Origin: an uncultured Lachnospiraceae bacterium
GTDB lineage: Bacteria; Bacillota; Clostridia; Lachnospirales; Lachnospiraceae
Direction: 5' to 3'
Assembly (NCBI GenBank): GCA_946549035.1
Contig: CAMNQH010000002.1
Span: 1 to 64,000 of the forward strand
Length of the DNA: 64,000 bases
Shown here: positions 1 through 9,075 of the stretch, one piece after another
Numbering within the stretch: the first letter of the stretch is position 1
Layout: the number at the start of each line of letters is the position of its first letter
Translations under genes and position numbers: made by a program
Notes under the pieces: model-generated
Database searches by the model: none
Told to the model about the DNA's origin: nothing
Seen by the model: only the letters and a program-made list of their open reading frames with translations

Positions 1-47
1 GTCCCCAAACCAGCAGAAAGAGATTATAGAAATCATACATAGGTGTT

Positions 48-248
48 TTGAATGAGAAAGAGACGATGGAAAAACTTTGGTGCAGTAGTTTAGAGGAATT
101 ACCGGAAATTTTGAATATTATAAAAGGCGATATGAGCAGCGTAGGCCCGTGGCTCTCATTGGTGGAATATTTGCCTAGCACTACAGCGAACCGGGTAAAA
201 GCTGCCCGACTGAGATTTTGGAAGCGGTTTGGCAGTAGGATAGGGTGA
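48..248 (+). pseudogene. Decayed fragment of a priming sugar transferase
   Basis: The predicted 66-residue reading frame contains a stretch (EELPEILNIIKGDMSSVGP) that matches the conserved DELPxxxNIIKGDMSxVGPRP block of bacterial priming sugar transferases. The intact gene that follows carries the same block, and the two copies share a long DNA match around position 114-135. The rest of the frame is unrelated, the membrane segment and the other catalytic motifs are missing, and the only start is a TTG without a clear ribosome binding site. It is best read as the remnant of a duplicated or replaced copy at the edge of the polysaccharide locus. Confidence 0.6.
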
Positions 249-289
249 TTGAGATTATTAAGAGATGTTTTGAGTAGAGGGGATAGGCG

Positions 290-955
290 ATGGAAGATAA
301 ACACAAACCATACGGTCCTTACGAAAAGTACATAAAGCGCCCTTTAGATTTCTGCTGCGGATTAGCGGCAGTCATCGTTTTTGGATGGCTTTATATATTC
401 GTTGCTATCTTAGTGAGAGTGAAGCTGGGATCGCCTGTGCTGTTCCGGCAGAAGAGACCAGGGAAAGACGGTCAAATTTTTGAAATGTTAAAGTTCAGGT
501 CTATGACAAATGAGAAAGATGAGAATGGGGATTTATTACCAGACGCAGAAAGGGTGACCAGGTTTAGTCGCATTCTTAGGTCTACTTCTTTAGACGAGCT
601 TCCGGAGGCTTTCAATATTATAAAAGGCGATATGTCGGTAGTCGGTCCCAGACCGCTTGCTGTGCAGTATTTACCATTCTATAGCGAGACAGAGCGTCAT
701 CGTCACGATGTGCGCCCCGGACTAAGCGGGCTGGCACAGGTGCATGGAAGGAATGCGGTTAATTGGGAAGAGAAGTTTGCTTATGATATTGAATATGTAA
801 ATAAGATTACATTTATGGGAGATATCAAAATCATTCTTTTGTCTGTGAAAACGGCATTGAAACGGGAAAGTATTGGAATAAGGGGCATTGATTCGCCATT
901 GGACTTTGACATTTATCGGAAACAGCAGTGGGAGCAGGAAGGAATAAGACAGTGA
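290..955 (+). CDS. Undecaprenyl-phosphate sugar phosphotransferase (priming transferase)
   Basis: A 221-residue monotopic sugar transferase of the WcaJ/PglC family, which transfers a sugar 1-phosphate from a UDP-sugar to undecaprenyl phosphate and so starts a surface polysaccharide repeat unit. There is one hydrophobic segment at about residues 22-45. The family motifs KFRSM, TSLDELPEAFNIIKGDMS, VVGPRPL and RPGLSGLAQVHGRN follow in the usual order. The length fits the short PglC-like catalytic core without the polytopic WbaP N-terminus. A GAGGGG ribosome binding site precedes the ATG. It is the first intact gene of the visible polysaccharide locus. The transferred sugar cannot be told from sequence. 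Confidence 0.92.
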   Translation: MEDKHKPYGPYEKYIKRPLDFCCGLAAVIVFGWLYIFVAILVRVKLGSPVLFRQKRPGKDGQIFEMLKFRSMTNEKDENGDLLPDAERVTRFSRILRSTSLDELPEAFNIIKGDMSVVGPRPLAVQYLPFYSETERHRHDVRPGLSGLAQVHGRNAVNWEEKFAYDIEYVNKITFMGDIKIILLSVKTALKRESIGIRGIDSPLDFDIYRKQQWEQEGIRQ

Positions 956-1476
956 ATATAGAGGGAAAGGTCGTTGTATTAAGAGCGATTTCAATGAAAG
1001 ACAAAAAATTACTGATGGAATTAATCAATGATGCAGATACCGAGAAAATGCTAGGGGGAAGTTCTTTCCCTATTTCGCTTGAGGAGCAGGAAAAATGGAT
1101 TGCAGAGCAGTGCGGCAGAACAGACGTATTACGCTGTATAGTTGCTCCGAAGGGGAATAAGGAAATAGGGCTGGGGACAGTGATTCTGACAGATATTGAT
1201 TACAAAAATGGCGTCGCCCAGGTGCATATCAAAATGGATAAGCAACATGGCCGTGGAAAAGGATACGGCACGGACGCAATTCACACGATAGTGTCCTATG
1301 CCTTTGATGAAATGCGGTTAAACTGCGTTTACGCGGAAGTTCTGGAGTATAACAGTGTATCTCAGAGACTGTTCGAGAAATGCGATTTCCACAGGGATGG
1401 AGTGCTCCGCAAGCGCGTGTTTAAAGGCGGCTCCTTTATTGATGCTTATTCTTATTCCAAGATTAGAGGGGACTGA
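952..1476 (+). CDS. GNAT family N-acetyltransferase (RimJ-like)
   Basis: A RimJ/RimL-type acetyltransferase of about 174 residues. The C-terminal half carries the acetyl-CoA loop (GRGKGYGTDAI) and the typical LNCVYAEVLEYNSVSQRLFEKCDF segment. I chose the GTG at 952, which overlaps the TGA of the sugar transferase (GTGA) and sits after a GGAAGG-like ribosome binding site; an ATG at 928 would lie inside the preceding gene. In such loci related enzymes N-acetylate amino sugars, for example 4-amino-4,6-dideoxy sugars. The substrate here is inferred from context only. Confidence 0.8.
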   Translation: MNIEGKVVVLRAISMKDKKLLMELINDADTEKMLGGSSFPISLEEQEKWIAEQCGRTDVLRCIVAPKGNKEIGLGTVILTDIDYKNGVAQVHIKMDKQHGRGKGYGTDAIHTIVSYAFDEMRLNCVYAEVLEYNSVSQRLFEKCDFHRDGVLRKRVFKGGSFIDAYSYSKIRGD

Positions 1477-1521
1477 AGAAGCGGGAACAGAAAGGGGCTT
1501 GCAGGAAAGGCTGATGAAAGA

Positions 1522-2562
1522 TTGAAGACGATCAGAGAAATAGGAAGCGAATTCTGGACGAATGGGCCGACAAGCCGAAACTGTGTTTTTCTGTTAAGTG
1601 GAAGAACCGCACTGGAATATATTATTCGGGATATTTTAAAGCGATACGAAATCAACTCGGCACTTCTTCCGAGCTACTGCTGCCATACAATGATCGAGCC
1701 GTTTTTCAGACATAGAATACCGGTTAGATTTTATGACATCTATTTTGATGAGGTGAAGGGCAGCATTACAGCTGATGTACCTAAAGTTCGGGAAAATGAA
1801 ATCTTTTACTACATGAACTACTTTGGATTCCATGAATTGCTGGGGCTTGACCTAAATGAAGTTTTAGACAATTGCGCTGTGTCTATTGAGGATAGGACCC
1901 ACTCATGCATGGGCGGTAACAGTGAATCAAATGCTGATTACAGTTATGCAAGCTACAGAAAATGGACAGGGTTTGATGGAATTGCGGTTGCTGTTAAAAA
2001 GAACGGAAGGTTTGTGGAATGCCCCAAAGCGGAGAATACTGGGTATACTTCCTTGCGGAGACAGGCTTTTTCCATGAAAAGAGACTTCATACATTCCGGT
2101 TTTGGGGATAAAGAAGCATTTCTTAGCTTATTCGAGGAAGCGGAACATCTGCTGGAATCGGATTATGCAGGATATAAGCCATCGGCAGACACAATGGCAG
2201 CTTTTTTGCAATTAGACACGTCCTGTATTGCGGAGAAACGAAGGGAAAATGCGGTTGTACTGCTTGAAGGGCTGAAAAACATTCCGGAAATGGAACGGAT
2301 ATTTTCGTCTGTGAAGAAGGATGATGTTCCTTTGTTTATACCTGTTCTGGTAAAAACAGGGAGAACAGAATTGAGAAGATATCTGATAGGTAATACCATA
2401 TATTGTCCGATCCACTGGCAGGTATCGGAATTCCACAATGGAATAAGCAAAAGAGCCGGGACCCTGTATCAAGAGGAACTGTCCCTGGTCTGTGATCATC
2501 GGTACGATGTTGAGGACATGGAGAGGATTATTGATTGTATACGGAAGTTTTATATGAGGTGA
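1522..2562 (+). CDS. PLP-dependent aminotransferase-fold protein (DegT-like, divergent)
   Basis: A 346-residue protein with features of fold-type I PLP enzymes. SGRTALEYI near residue 26 resembles the phosphate-binding Ser-Gly-Arg/Thr start of DegT enzymes. IEDRTHS, with Asp124, matches the Asp that holds the pyridine nitrogen, and SYASYRKW, with Lys147, is a plausible Schiff-base lysine. Overall similarity to DegT/DnrJ is weak, so substrate and even catalysis are uncertain. The start is a TTG, because an ATG at 1513 runs straight into a stop. The gene ends 4 bases before a FemAB-like gene, and the two may act together on a sugar or a cell-wall precursor. Confidence 0.62.
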   Translation: MKTIREIGSEFWTNGPTSRNCVFLLSGRTALEYIIRDILKRYEINSALLPSYCCHTMIEPFFRHRIPVRFYDIYFDEVKGSITADVPKVRENEIFYYMNYFGFHELLGLDLNEVLDNCAVSIEDRTHSCMGGNSESNADYSYASYRKWTGFDGIAVAVKKNGRFVECPKAENTGYTSLRRQAFSMKRDFIHSGFGDKEAFLSLFEEAEHLLESDYAGYKPSADTMAAFLQLDTSCIAEKRRENAVVLLEGLKNIPEMERIFSSVKKDDVPLFIPVLVKTGRTELRRYLIGNTIYCPIHWQVSEFHNGISKRAGTLYQEELSLVCDHRYDVEDMERIIDCIRKFYMR

Positions 2563-2566
2563 GAGA

Positions 2567-3640
2567 ATGGGCAGCGTAATGATAAGAGAGATTGATATAA
2601 AAAATCAGACCGAATGGGATTCCATAGTTCGCTCATTTCCGAATTATGATGTGTTCTATCTTTCTCAATATTCCAAGGTGTTTATGAGGGAATCGCCGAA
2701 GAATGGGGAGCCGGTACTGCTGCTGTATGAAGATGGAATCGACCGTGCAATCAATGTGTTTTTTAGGCGCGATGTGGCGATGGATAAACATCTTACGGGA
2801 AAGATAGAGAGAAGTTCTTATTATGATCTTATAACACCTTATGGGTATGGCGGATTTTTTGGAAATATCTCCGATTGGGATAAATTGAACAGGGAATATA
2901 CAGCATATTGCATAGAAAATCACTACATATGTGAGTTTGTACGCTTTGAACTGTTTACGGATTACTATAGGCATTACGGCGGAGAGATTGAGTCTCGGAC
3001 GCATAATGTGGTGCGTTCGCTGCAACTGTCACTTGATGAAATGTGGATGGATTTCAGACAGAAGGTCAGGAAGAATGTAAAGAAGGCAAGGAGCCATGGC
3101 CTAAGCTGTATTGTGGAGAATACTGGGGAGTACTTGGATGACTTTCTCCGTATTTACAATGGCACAATGGAAAGGACGGAAGCTGAGGGAGAGTATTTCT
3201 TCAGCAGACAGTTCTTTGAAGAGTTGAATGAAATGAAAGATAATGTGATGTATTTCCATGTTTTTTACGAAGGGAAGATTATATCCACGGAGCTTGTGAT
3301 CTATGGAGCAGAGAATGCGTACAGCTATCTTGGGGGAACAGATTCGGCGTATTTTGGTGTGCGTCCAAATGATTATCTGAAATATGAAATTATAAAATGG
3401 GCAAAAGAGAAAGGTTTGAAAAACTTTGTCCTCGGCGGCGGCTATGGGGCGGACGATGGAATTTTCCAGTATAAAGCCTGTCTGGCACCCCATGGAATCG
3501 TGGATTTTCATATCGGCAAGAAGGTTTTAAATCAAAACACATACGATGAGCTTTGTTCTTTGCGGGGAATAAGGAGTAACAGTATGAATTTAGAACAAGT
3601 AGAGTTCTTCCCAGAATATCGTGGAGAGGGTAATGCATGA
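2567..3640 (+). CDS. FemAB/BioF2-like GNAT-fold aminoacyl- or acyltransferase
   Basis: A 357-residue protein with the double-GNAT layout of the FemABX and BioF2-like families. Diagnostic parts are the basic VRKNVKKARSHGL helix, the FLRIYNGTMERT segment, the STELVIYG strand and the C-terminal YLGGTDSAYFGVRPNDYLKYE block followed by GLKNFVLGGGYG. FemABX enzymes add amino acids from aminoacyl-tRNA to lipid II; relatives in exopolysaccharide loci are thought to acylate sugar residues. It is tightly coupled to the preceding PLP-fold gene and its end overlaps the region upstream of the next glycosyltransferase. The specific reaction is unknown. Confidence 0.75.
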   Translation: MGSVMIREIDIKNQTEWDSIVRSFPNYDVFYLSQYSKVFMRESPKNGEPVLLLYEDGIDRAINVFFRRDVAMDKHLTGKIERSSYYDLITPYGYGGFFGNISDWDKLNREYTAYCIENHYICEFVRFELFTDYYRHYGGEIESRTHNVVRSLQLSLDEMWMDFRQKVRKNVKKARSHGLSCIVENTGEYLDDFLRIYNGTMERTEAEGEYFFSRQFFEELNEMKDNVMYFHVFYEGKIISTELVIYGAENAYSYLGGTDSAYFGVRPNDYLKYEIIKWAKEKGLKNFVLGGGYGADDGIFQYKACLAPHGIVDFHIGKKVLNQNTYDELCSLRGIRSNSMNLEQVEFFPEYRGEGNA

Positions 3641-3659
3641 AATTGGAAGAGGTCAACGG

Positions 3660-4874
3660 ATGAAGATATTATTTGCAACTCTGTATGACATGAATCATAT
3701 AGAAGCTCGCGGGATTTATGAAGATTTGCTGCGTGTATTTATGAAAAATGGTCATGAGGTATTTGTTGTCTCGCCATTGGAGCGGTATAAGAAAGAAATG
3801 ACAAAACTAATAAATTGCGATGGCTGTACTATTTTAAAAGTAAGAACAGGAAATATACAAAAGACCAATTTTATGGAAAAGGGAGTTGCAACACTATTAC
3901 TGGAAAATCAATTCATATCAGCGATAAAGAGGTATTTTGGAAATATAAAATTTGATCTTGTATTATATTCAACCCCTCCTATCACGCTTGCAGGTGTAAT
4001 TGAATATGTGAAAAAACGTGATGAAGCTAAATCATATCTGCTTTTGAAGGATATATTCCCACAAAATGCAGTTGATATTGGGATGATGAGTAAAACAGGC
4101 ATAAAGGGAGTCTTATATAAATATTTCAGAAAAAAAGAGAAGAAGTTGTATGCGCTGTCAGATTATATTGGCTGTATGAGTCAGGAAAATGTGAATTATG
4201 TCTTAAAGCATAATCCGGAAATTGACGCAGGCAGAGTAGAGATTTGCCCGAATTCAGTTGAGCCGATTGATAGATCGGTATCAGGTGAAGAGAGAATTTT
4301 AATGAGAAAGAGGTATGGTATTCCCCTTGATCAAACTGTATTTGTGTACGGAGGCAATTTGGGAAAACCACAAGGAATACCGTTTTTAATAGAGTGTCTA
4401 AAAAGTCAGAAAGATAATGAAGAGGCATTTTTTATGATTGTTGGTGGAGGAACTGAGTACGGAAAATTGGAAGAGTACTTGAACGACTCCAAGCAAGAAA
4501 ATGTAAAATTGATGCCAAGACTTCCAAAAGAGGATTACGACCGCATGGTAGGAAGTTGTGATGTGGGTATGATTTTTTTGGATCATAGGTTTACCATTCC
4601 AAACTTTCCCAGTAGGCTGCTTTCATATATGCAAGCAAAGTTGCCGGTACTTGCGGTAACGGACCCTAACACGGATATAGGAAAGGTTATTGTAGAAGGC
4701 GGTTTTGGGTGGTGGTGCGAGAGCAATAGTGTGATGGGTTTTTCAGATAAGATAAGTTTGATTTGTAACGCAAGCATAGATGAAGCTGGAAACAATGGAT
4801 TCGAAGTTATGTGCAGAAATTATGGAGCAGATAGCGCTTATTCTGTTGTGTTGGAGAAAATAACGCGGCAATAA
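3660..4874 (+). CDS. Glycosyltransferase family 4 (WbuB-like)
   Basis: A GT-B fold glycosyltransferase of 404 residues. The N-terminal half begins MKILFATLYD and contains YSTPPITLAG and LLKDIFPQNAVDIGMM, which are typical of WbuB-like GT4 enzymes. The C-terminal half has FVYGGNLGKPQG, the IVGGG turn and the sugar-nucleotide binding stretch ending in LSYMQAKLPVLAVTDPNTDIG. The ATG at 3660 has a GGAAGAGG ribosome binding site; an in-frame ATG at 3621 lies within the previous gene. From here on the DNA becomes clearly AT-rich. It probably adds the second sugar of the repeat unit, but donor and linkage are unknown. Confidence 0.88.
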   Translation: MKILFATLYDMNHIEARGIYEDLLRVFMKNGHEVFVVSPLERYKKEMTKLINCDGCTILKVRTGNIQKTNFMEKGVATLLLENQFISAIKRYFGNIKFDLVLYSTPPITLAGVIEYVKKRDEAKSYLLLKDIFPQNAVDIGMMSKTGIKGVLYKYFRKKEKKLYALSDYIGCMSQENVNYVLKHNPEIDAGRVEICPNSVEPIDRSVSGEERILMRKRYGIPLDQTVFVYGGNLGKPQGIPFLIECLKSQKDNEEAFFMIVGGGTEYGKLEEYLNDSKQENVKLMPRLPKEDYDRMVGSCDVGMIFLDHRFTIPNFPSRLLSYMQAKLPVLAVTDPNTDIGKVIVEGGFGWWCESNSVMGFSDKISLICNASIDEAGNNGFEVMCRNYGADSAYSVVLEKITRQ

Positions 4875-4884
4875 GAGGTAAGAG

Positions 4885-5964
4885 ATGGGTATAAATGATA
4901 TTGATTTGTGTATAAATGGAAAACTACTCGCCAAGACACAGAAGTATGAGTTTGCTTATAAAGCAGGATATTTGGAAATTTCTAATAATTTTGGAGGACA
5001 GACAAAAAAAGTTGCTCTGTTTTCAGGCTATTATCATATGATGAGTAAAATTCGATACCTGGAAAGATTGTTGCGATTAGAACCTCGATGCGCTGCGATA
5101 ATCTCTGATGAAACAATACTACTTTCGCATAAAGGAAAAATTCTAAATATAAATGCAGAAAATGGAGAAATAAAAATCGAACACAAATATAAGGCGGGGA
5201 TGAATAATCCACTGGTCTTTTGCAAGTGTAATATTGCTGAAAACAGTTGGGTGCTATATGGGGAATACGGATGGAATGAAAATATGGAGGAGGTTTCCAT
5301 TTATAGAAGAGATTTTCAGGGAAAGTGGAGAAAAAAGCAATCGTTCCCAGAAAACTCAATAGCGCATATTCACTGTATTGTACATGATCCATACAGACAT
5401 TGTTTTTTGATTGCAACTGGAGATTCTGATCAAGAGACCGGAATATGGATGATGGATGAGGACTTTCAAAACATAAAGCCAGTTATAACAGGAAAGCAGG
5501 ATTATCGGACTTGTTTTATTTTGCCCACAATGGAAGGGTTTGTTTATGCAACCGACACACCGTTGAAGCAAAATGCTGTCTATAAATACAAATACGAAAG
5601 CAACGCAGAACCCGAGAAACTGTATGATATGCCAGGTCCATGTATATATGCAAAAAAGGTAAAATGCGGATTTGTTATGGCGACATCAGTTGAACCCGAT
5701 AGTAGTTTGCCTGTTTGGAGATATAGATTTACTAGAAAACTTGGACCAGGCGTTCGAGATCATTTTTCCCATTTGATTTATTTTGATGGAAAGTCCTTCA
5801 AAGAAATATTTAAGGCACAGAAGGATGTACTGCCCATTTGGCTGTTTCAGTTTGCAAATTTTCAATTTCCTGATATGGAAGAAGAGGCCGCTGATTTTCT
5901 TACTATCACTTCAACTGCTGTTAAGAAATATGATGGAAAAACATTACGAGTCATGATGAAATAG
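4885..5964 (+). CDS. Uncharacterised polysaccharide-locus protein, possible beta-propeller
   Basis: I do not recognise a named family for this 359-residue protein. It has no signal peptide and no membrane segment, so it is probably cytoplasmic. Repeating beta-strand-like units occur about every 45 residues (ILLSHKGKILNINAENGEIK, WVLYGEYGWNENMEEVSIYRRD, FLIATGDSDQETGIWMMDED, FVYATDTPLKQNAVYKYK), which suggests a propeller of the BNR/WD type. It lies 10 bases after one glycosyltransferase and just before another, so a role in repeat-unit synthesis or modification is likely, but no reaction can be assigned. Confidence 0.6.
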   Translation: MGINDIDLCINGKLLAKTQKYEFAYKAGYLEISNNFGGQTKKVALFSGYYHMMSKIRYLERLLRLEPRCAAIISDETILLSHKGKILNINAENGEIKIEHKYKAGMNNPLVFCKCNIAENSWVLYGEYGWNENMEEVSIYRRDFQGKWRKKQSFPENSIAHIHCIVHDPYRHCFLIATGDSDQETGIWMMDEDFQNIKPVITGKQDYRTCFILPTMEGFVYATDTPLKQNAVYKYKYESNAEPEKLYDMPGPCIYAKKVKCGFVMATSVEPDSSLPVWRYRFTRKLGPGVRDHFSHLIYFDGKSFKEIFKAQKDVLPIWLFQFANFQFPDMEEEAADFLTITSTAVKKYDGKTLRVMMK

Positions 5965-6004
5965 TAAATTCTTAAGAATATTTACAGAAATGGGAGATAC
6001 GACA

Positions 6005-6817
6005 ATGCAAGAGAACAATCCACTGATTAGTGTGATTATGAGTGTAAAAAATGGAGAGAAATGTATTGACAAATCCGTACAATCTATTTTAAATCAGTCA
6101 TTTGGTGATTTTGAATTTATCATTTGTGATGATGGGAGTACCGACGATACATATAAAATTCTTCAAAGGTACGCGAAACAAGATTCTAGGGTAATAGTAT
6201 TAAGAAATGAATCTAACGGTGGTTTGGCATACTCGCTTAATCGTTGCATTGATGTCGCAAGAAGCAATATACTGGCGAGACAGGACGCAGATGATTGGTC
6301 TGATACTAATCGATTTGAAGTTCAATATCCATTTGTAATGAATCATCCTGAATATGCGATAGTAGGTACATCGTGGAACAACGTAAATAATGCCGGGGAT
6401 GAATGGCCATATTTTCCCCAAAAGGAACCTTGTGCAAAAGATTTGATTTGGGACGGAGGATTCATGCATCCATCTTGGATGATGCGAAAGGACATGTTGA
6501 AAAAGGTTGATTATTATACCGAAGGTCCATTAACCATGAGAGATCAGGATTATCACATGGTTCTAAAACTATATGGTGCAGGTATGAAAATATACAACAT
6601 GGATGAGTTGCTATACTTTTATCGTAACGATGAAACAACCTTTGGCCGTACGAAGAATTGGAAAAGAGTAAAAGGGTTAATGTGGATACGTTTTGATGGG
6701 TATCGACGTAATCATTTTCCAGTATGGACCTATATAGTTGTATTGAAGCCACTAATTAAAAATTTGTTACCGTCATTTATAACGAAGTGGTACTATTTGA
6801 GGAATATCAAAAGATGA
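6005..6817 (+). CDS. Glycosyltransferase family 2
   Basis: A 270-residue GT-A enzyme. The N-terminus has the family signature PLISVIMSVKNGEKCIDKSVQSIL, the nucleotide-binding CDDGSTDDT motif and RQDADDWS, which includes the metal-binding DXD-like Asp residues. The acceptor region shows FMHPSWMMRKD and MRDQDYHMVLKLY, where the Asp is the likely catalytic base. I chose the ATG at 6005 because GGGAGA lies 8 bases upstream; the ATG at 5990 lacks such a site. The gene overlaps the next glycosyltransferase by four bases (ATGA), so the two are translationally coupled. Confidence 0.9.
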   Translation: MQENNPLISVIMSVKNGEKCIDKSVQSILNQSFGDFEFIICDDGSTDDTYKILQRYAKQDSRVIVLRNESNGGLAYSLNRCIDVARSNILARQDADDWSDTNRFEVQYPFVMNHPEYAIVGTSWNNVNNAGDEWPYFPQKEPCAKDLIWDGGFMHPSWMMRKDMLKKVDYYTEGPLTMRDQDYHMVLKLYGAGMKIYNMDELLYFYRNDETTFGRTKNWKRVKGLMWIRFDGYRRNHFPVWTYIVVLKPLIKNLLPSFITKWYYLRNIKR

Positions 6818-7911
6818 AGATTCTAATTGTAATTAGCGAATTAAAATATAGCGGAGCTGCAAAGATTGCTGCGTGGTTAGCAAATTCCTTGGCGGAATCG
6901 GATTTGGATGTGACTTTACTAACATTTTTTGGAGAGAAAGACTCACAGATAGTAAGTAAGAATGTAAAACAAGTAAAAATAAAGATAGATGATACATCAA
7001 GATGGAAAAGAACATTAAAAGCTATTCGTCAAATACATAAAACAATAGCGAAGCATAAATATGATGTCCTAATTAGTTTTTTACCATTGGAGGGATTTGT
7101 TTCCGTTTTAGCTTCCGTTTATACAAAGACTAAGGTTATTGTAGCAGAACGAAGCGACCCTTACAATGAAAAATCTATATCGGCAAATATATTTCGCTTC
7201 TTTTTTAGATTTGCAGATGGGGCAGTATTTCAATCAGCCGGTGCCATGGCGTATTATCCAAGTAAACTAAAGGAAAATAGTAGAATTATAGAAAATCCGG
7301 TCTTGAGAAGTAATGTGCCAATGATACCATATGAGGATCGATACGATGAAATTGTATCGGTTTCGCGTATGGACATAAAACAAAAACGACAGGATTTACT
7401 TCTTAAAGCTTTTGCCATAGTTGCCGAAACAAAAAAAACAGTCAAGCTAAAATTAATCGGCGACGGCCCAGATATGGATGATATCAAAGCGTTATCAAAA
7501 GAATTAGGTATATATGAACAAGTAATATTTATCGGTAAGAGTAGCGATGTTTTAAAGGAAATTTCCCATTCCAAAGTATTTGTGTTTGCATCGGATTTTG
7601 AAGGTATGCCAAATGCAATTTTAGAAGCACTTTCAATGGGTGTGCCAGTAATTACAACGGATTATAGCCCGGGAGGGGCGATAGAGTTGGTGTCAGAGAA
7701 GGAAAGAGGGTTTGTTGTTCCGCGAGGAAATGAAAAATTGCTTGCGGAAAAGATGATATACACTCTGAATAATGTGGATCGTGCAGCAGAGATGTCATCA
7801 AATGCAGTGGGAATTTATATGGATAATTCTGAAACAGAAACTTTGAAAAGATGGATGGAATACATTACCTATATTGCACATTGTGAGATGAAAAGAGGTG
7901 CAGAGGACTGA
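6814..7911 (+). CDS. Glycosyltransferase family 4
   Basis: A 365-residue GT-B glycosyltransferase. It starts MKILIVISELKYSGAAK, has KTKVIVAERSDPYNE in the N-terminal domain, and carries the classical GT4 C-terminal motifs IVSVSRMDIKQKRQDLLLKAFA and ASDFEGMPNAILEALSMG, including the EX7E glutamates. This pattern is close to the amylovoran/EpsD-like GT4 subgroup. The ATG overlaps the stop of the GT2 gene (ATGA) and its own stop overlaps the start of the EpsG-like gene (TGATG), so three genes form a coupled translation unit. The transferred sugar is unknown. Confidence 0.9.
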   Translation: MKILIVISELKYSGAAKIAAWLANSLAESDLDVTLLTFFGEKDSQIVSKNVKQVKIKIDDTSRWKRTLKAIRQIHKTIAKHKYDVLISFLPLEGFVSVLASVYTKTKVIVAERSDPYNEKSISANIFRFFFRFADGAVFQSAGAMAYYPSKLKENSRIIENPVLRSNVPMIPYEDRYDEIVSVSRMDIKQKRQDLLLKAFAIVAETKKTVKLKLIGDGPDMDDIKALSKELGIYEQVIFIGKSSDVLKEISHSKVFVFASDFEGMPNAILEALSMGVPVITTDYSPGGAIELVSEKERGFVVPRGNEKLLAEKMIYTLNNVDRAAEMSSNAVGIYMDNSETETLKRWMEYITYIAHCEMKRGAED

Positions 7912-9059
7912 TGCTGCAGGGGATCTTTTTTTTAGTGGCGATAATCGGATTGATTTTTAGCAAATCAAGAATGATGAGAATAATTTTAATTGGATATATT
8001 GGAGTTGTCATTGCGTTTAATTCTTATAATCCCGATTATTCGAGTTATATGCTGATCTACCGAAATCCGAGTGCTGCGCAAGAAGAAATAGGATTCAGGC
8101 TTTTGTGTGGAATTGCTAATCGGATAAAATTATCATACGATCAATTTCATTTTATCATTGTCGTTTTAGGGCTTATTTTGCTCATTAAGGGAACAAATTG
8201 GCTGTTTAAAATGGAGAATGTTAGGGCGACTAATTACTATCTGGTCAGTTATATGTTTTACCCTATGATGATGGACGTCGTATTGTTGCGTTCATTTTTG
8301 TCAACTTGTATGATCCTCTATGGGTTCCATTTCCTTTTACAGAAAAGAAGAGGTCATTATGTAACAACTATACTTGTAGCTTCAACAATACATGTTTCAT
8401 CGCTATTCTTTTTATTGTTTTTATTAGAAGATAAGATTCATCATATTGTTTTAACAAGCAATATGATAACGGGTAATAGGAAAACTAACAAGAAAAAGCA
8501 CAGAAGGATTATTTTAATTTCCTTTACTATAATTGTTACACTTCTCGCCGTACTCAGGTTTGAAATTTTGCAGAACCTGATGACTATGATGGGATTTAAT
8601 GCATTAAAAGTTGATATCATTCTCGATGGAAGCAACATTAACGCCAAGATGATTATTTATGGGATTATAATCGGAATGATTAATTTTGTTCCATTTATGT
8701 TGAACCGGAGAATGGCAAAGAAGGCGAGGGATATAGATTGCATAGGAAATTATGATAATCTGATGTTTACAGTTAATTTGGTTCTGCTAATCAACATTGT
8801 CTTAGTGATTTATTCAGATCAGTTTTTGCGATTGCTGGGCGTTGGTGTAATGCTCAATAGTATCTATTATGCCGTGTTGATGAATAGGGAAAATAGACAA
8901 AGCAGAAGATGGTTAATCATGTTGACGGGATTGATAGCGCCAGTGTTTTTGTTTTGGTATCGAATGTTTGTTTATGAGACAGCAAACGGGATACCTTACA
9001 TAGATTATGTGTTTAAGTGCGTCTTGGAAAACAACTTTTTTATTAATTATTTTAAATGA
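7911..9059 (+). CDS. EpsG family polysaccharide polymerase (Wzy function)
   Basis: A polytopic membrane protein of 382 residues with about ten hydrophobic segments. It shows the EpsG-family hallmarks: FNSYNPDYSSYMLIYRNP in an early loop, EIGFRLL shortly after, and the MMMDVVLLRSFLSTCMI helix with the conserved Arg. EpsG proteins are the Wzy-type polymerases of many Firmicute exopolysaccharide loci, and they join lipid-linked repeat units outside the membrane. It lies between glycosyltransferases and upstream of the flippase, as expected. The assignment to the polymerase step is from family knowledge and context. Confidence 0.85.
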   Translation: MLQGIFFLVAIIGLIFSKSRMMRIILIGYIGVVIAFNSYNPDYSSYMLIYRNPSAAQEEIGFRLLCGIANRIKLSYDQFHFIIVVLGLILLIKGTNWLFKMENVRATNYYLVSYMFYPMMMDVVLLRSFLSTCMILYGFHFLLQKRRGHYVTTILVASTIHVSSLFFLLFLLEDKIHHIVLTSNMITGNRKTNKKKHRRIILISFTIIVTLLAVLRFEILQNLMTMMGFNALKVDIILDGSNINAKMIIYGIIIGMINFVPFMLNRRMAKKARDIDCIGNYDNLMFTVNLVLLINIVLVIYSDQFLRLLGVGVMLNSIYYAVLMNRENRQSRRWLIMLTGLIAPVFLFWYRMFVYETANGIPYIDYVFKCVLENNFFINYFK

Positions 9060-9075
9060 GGAGATATGAGCAAAT

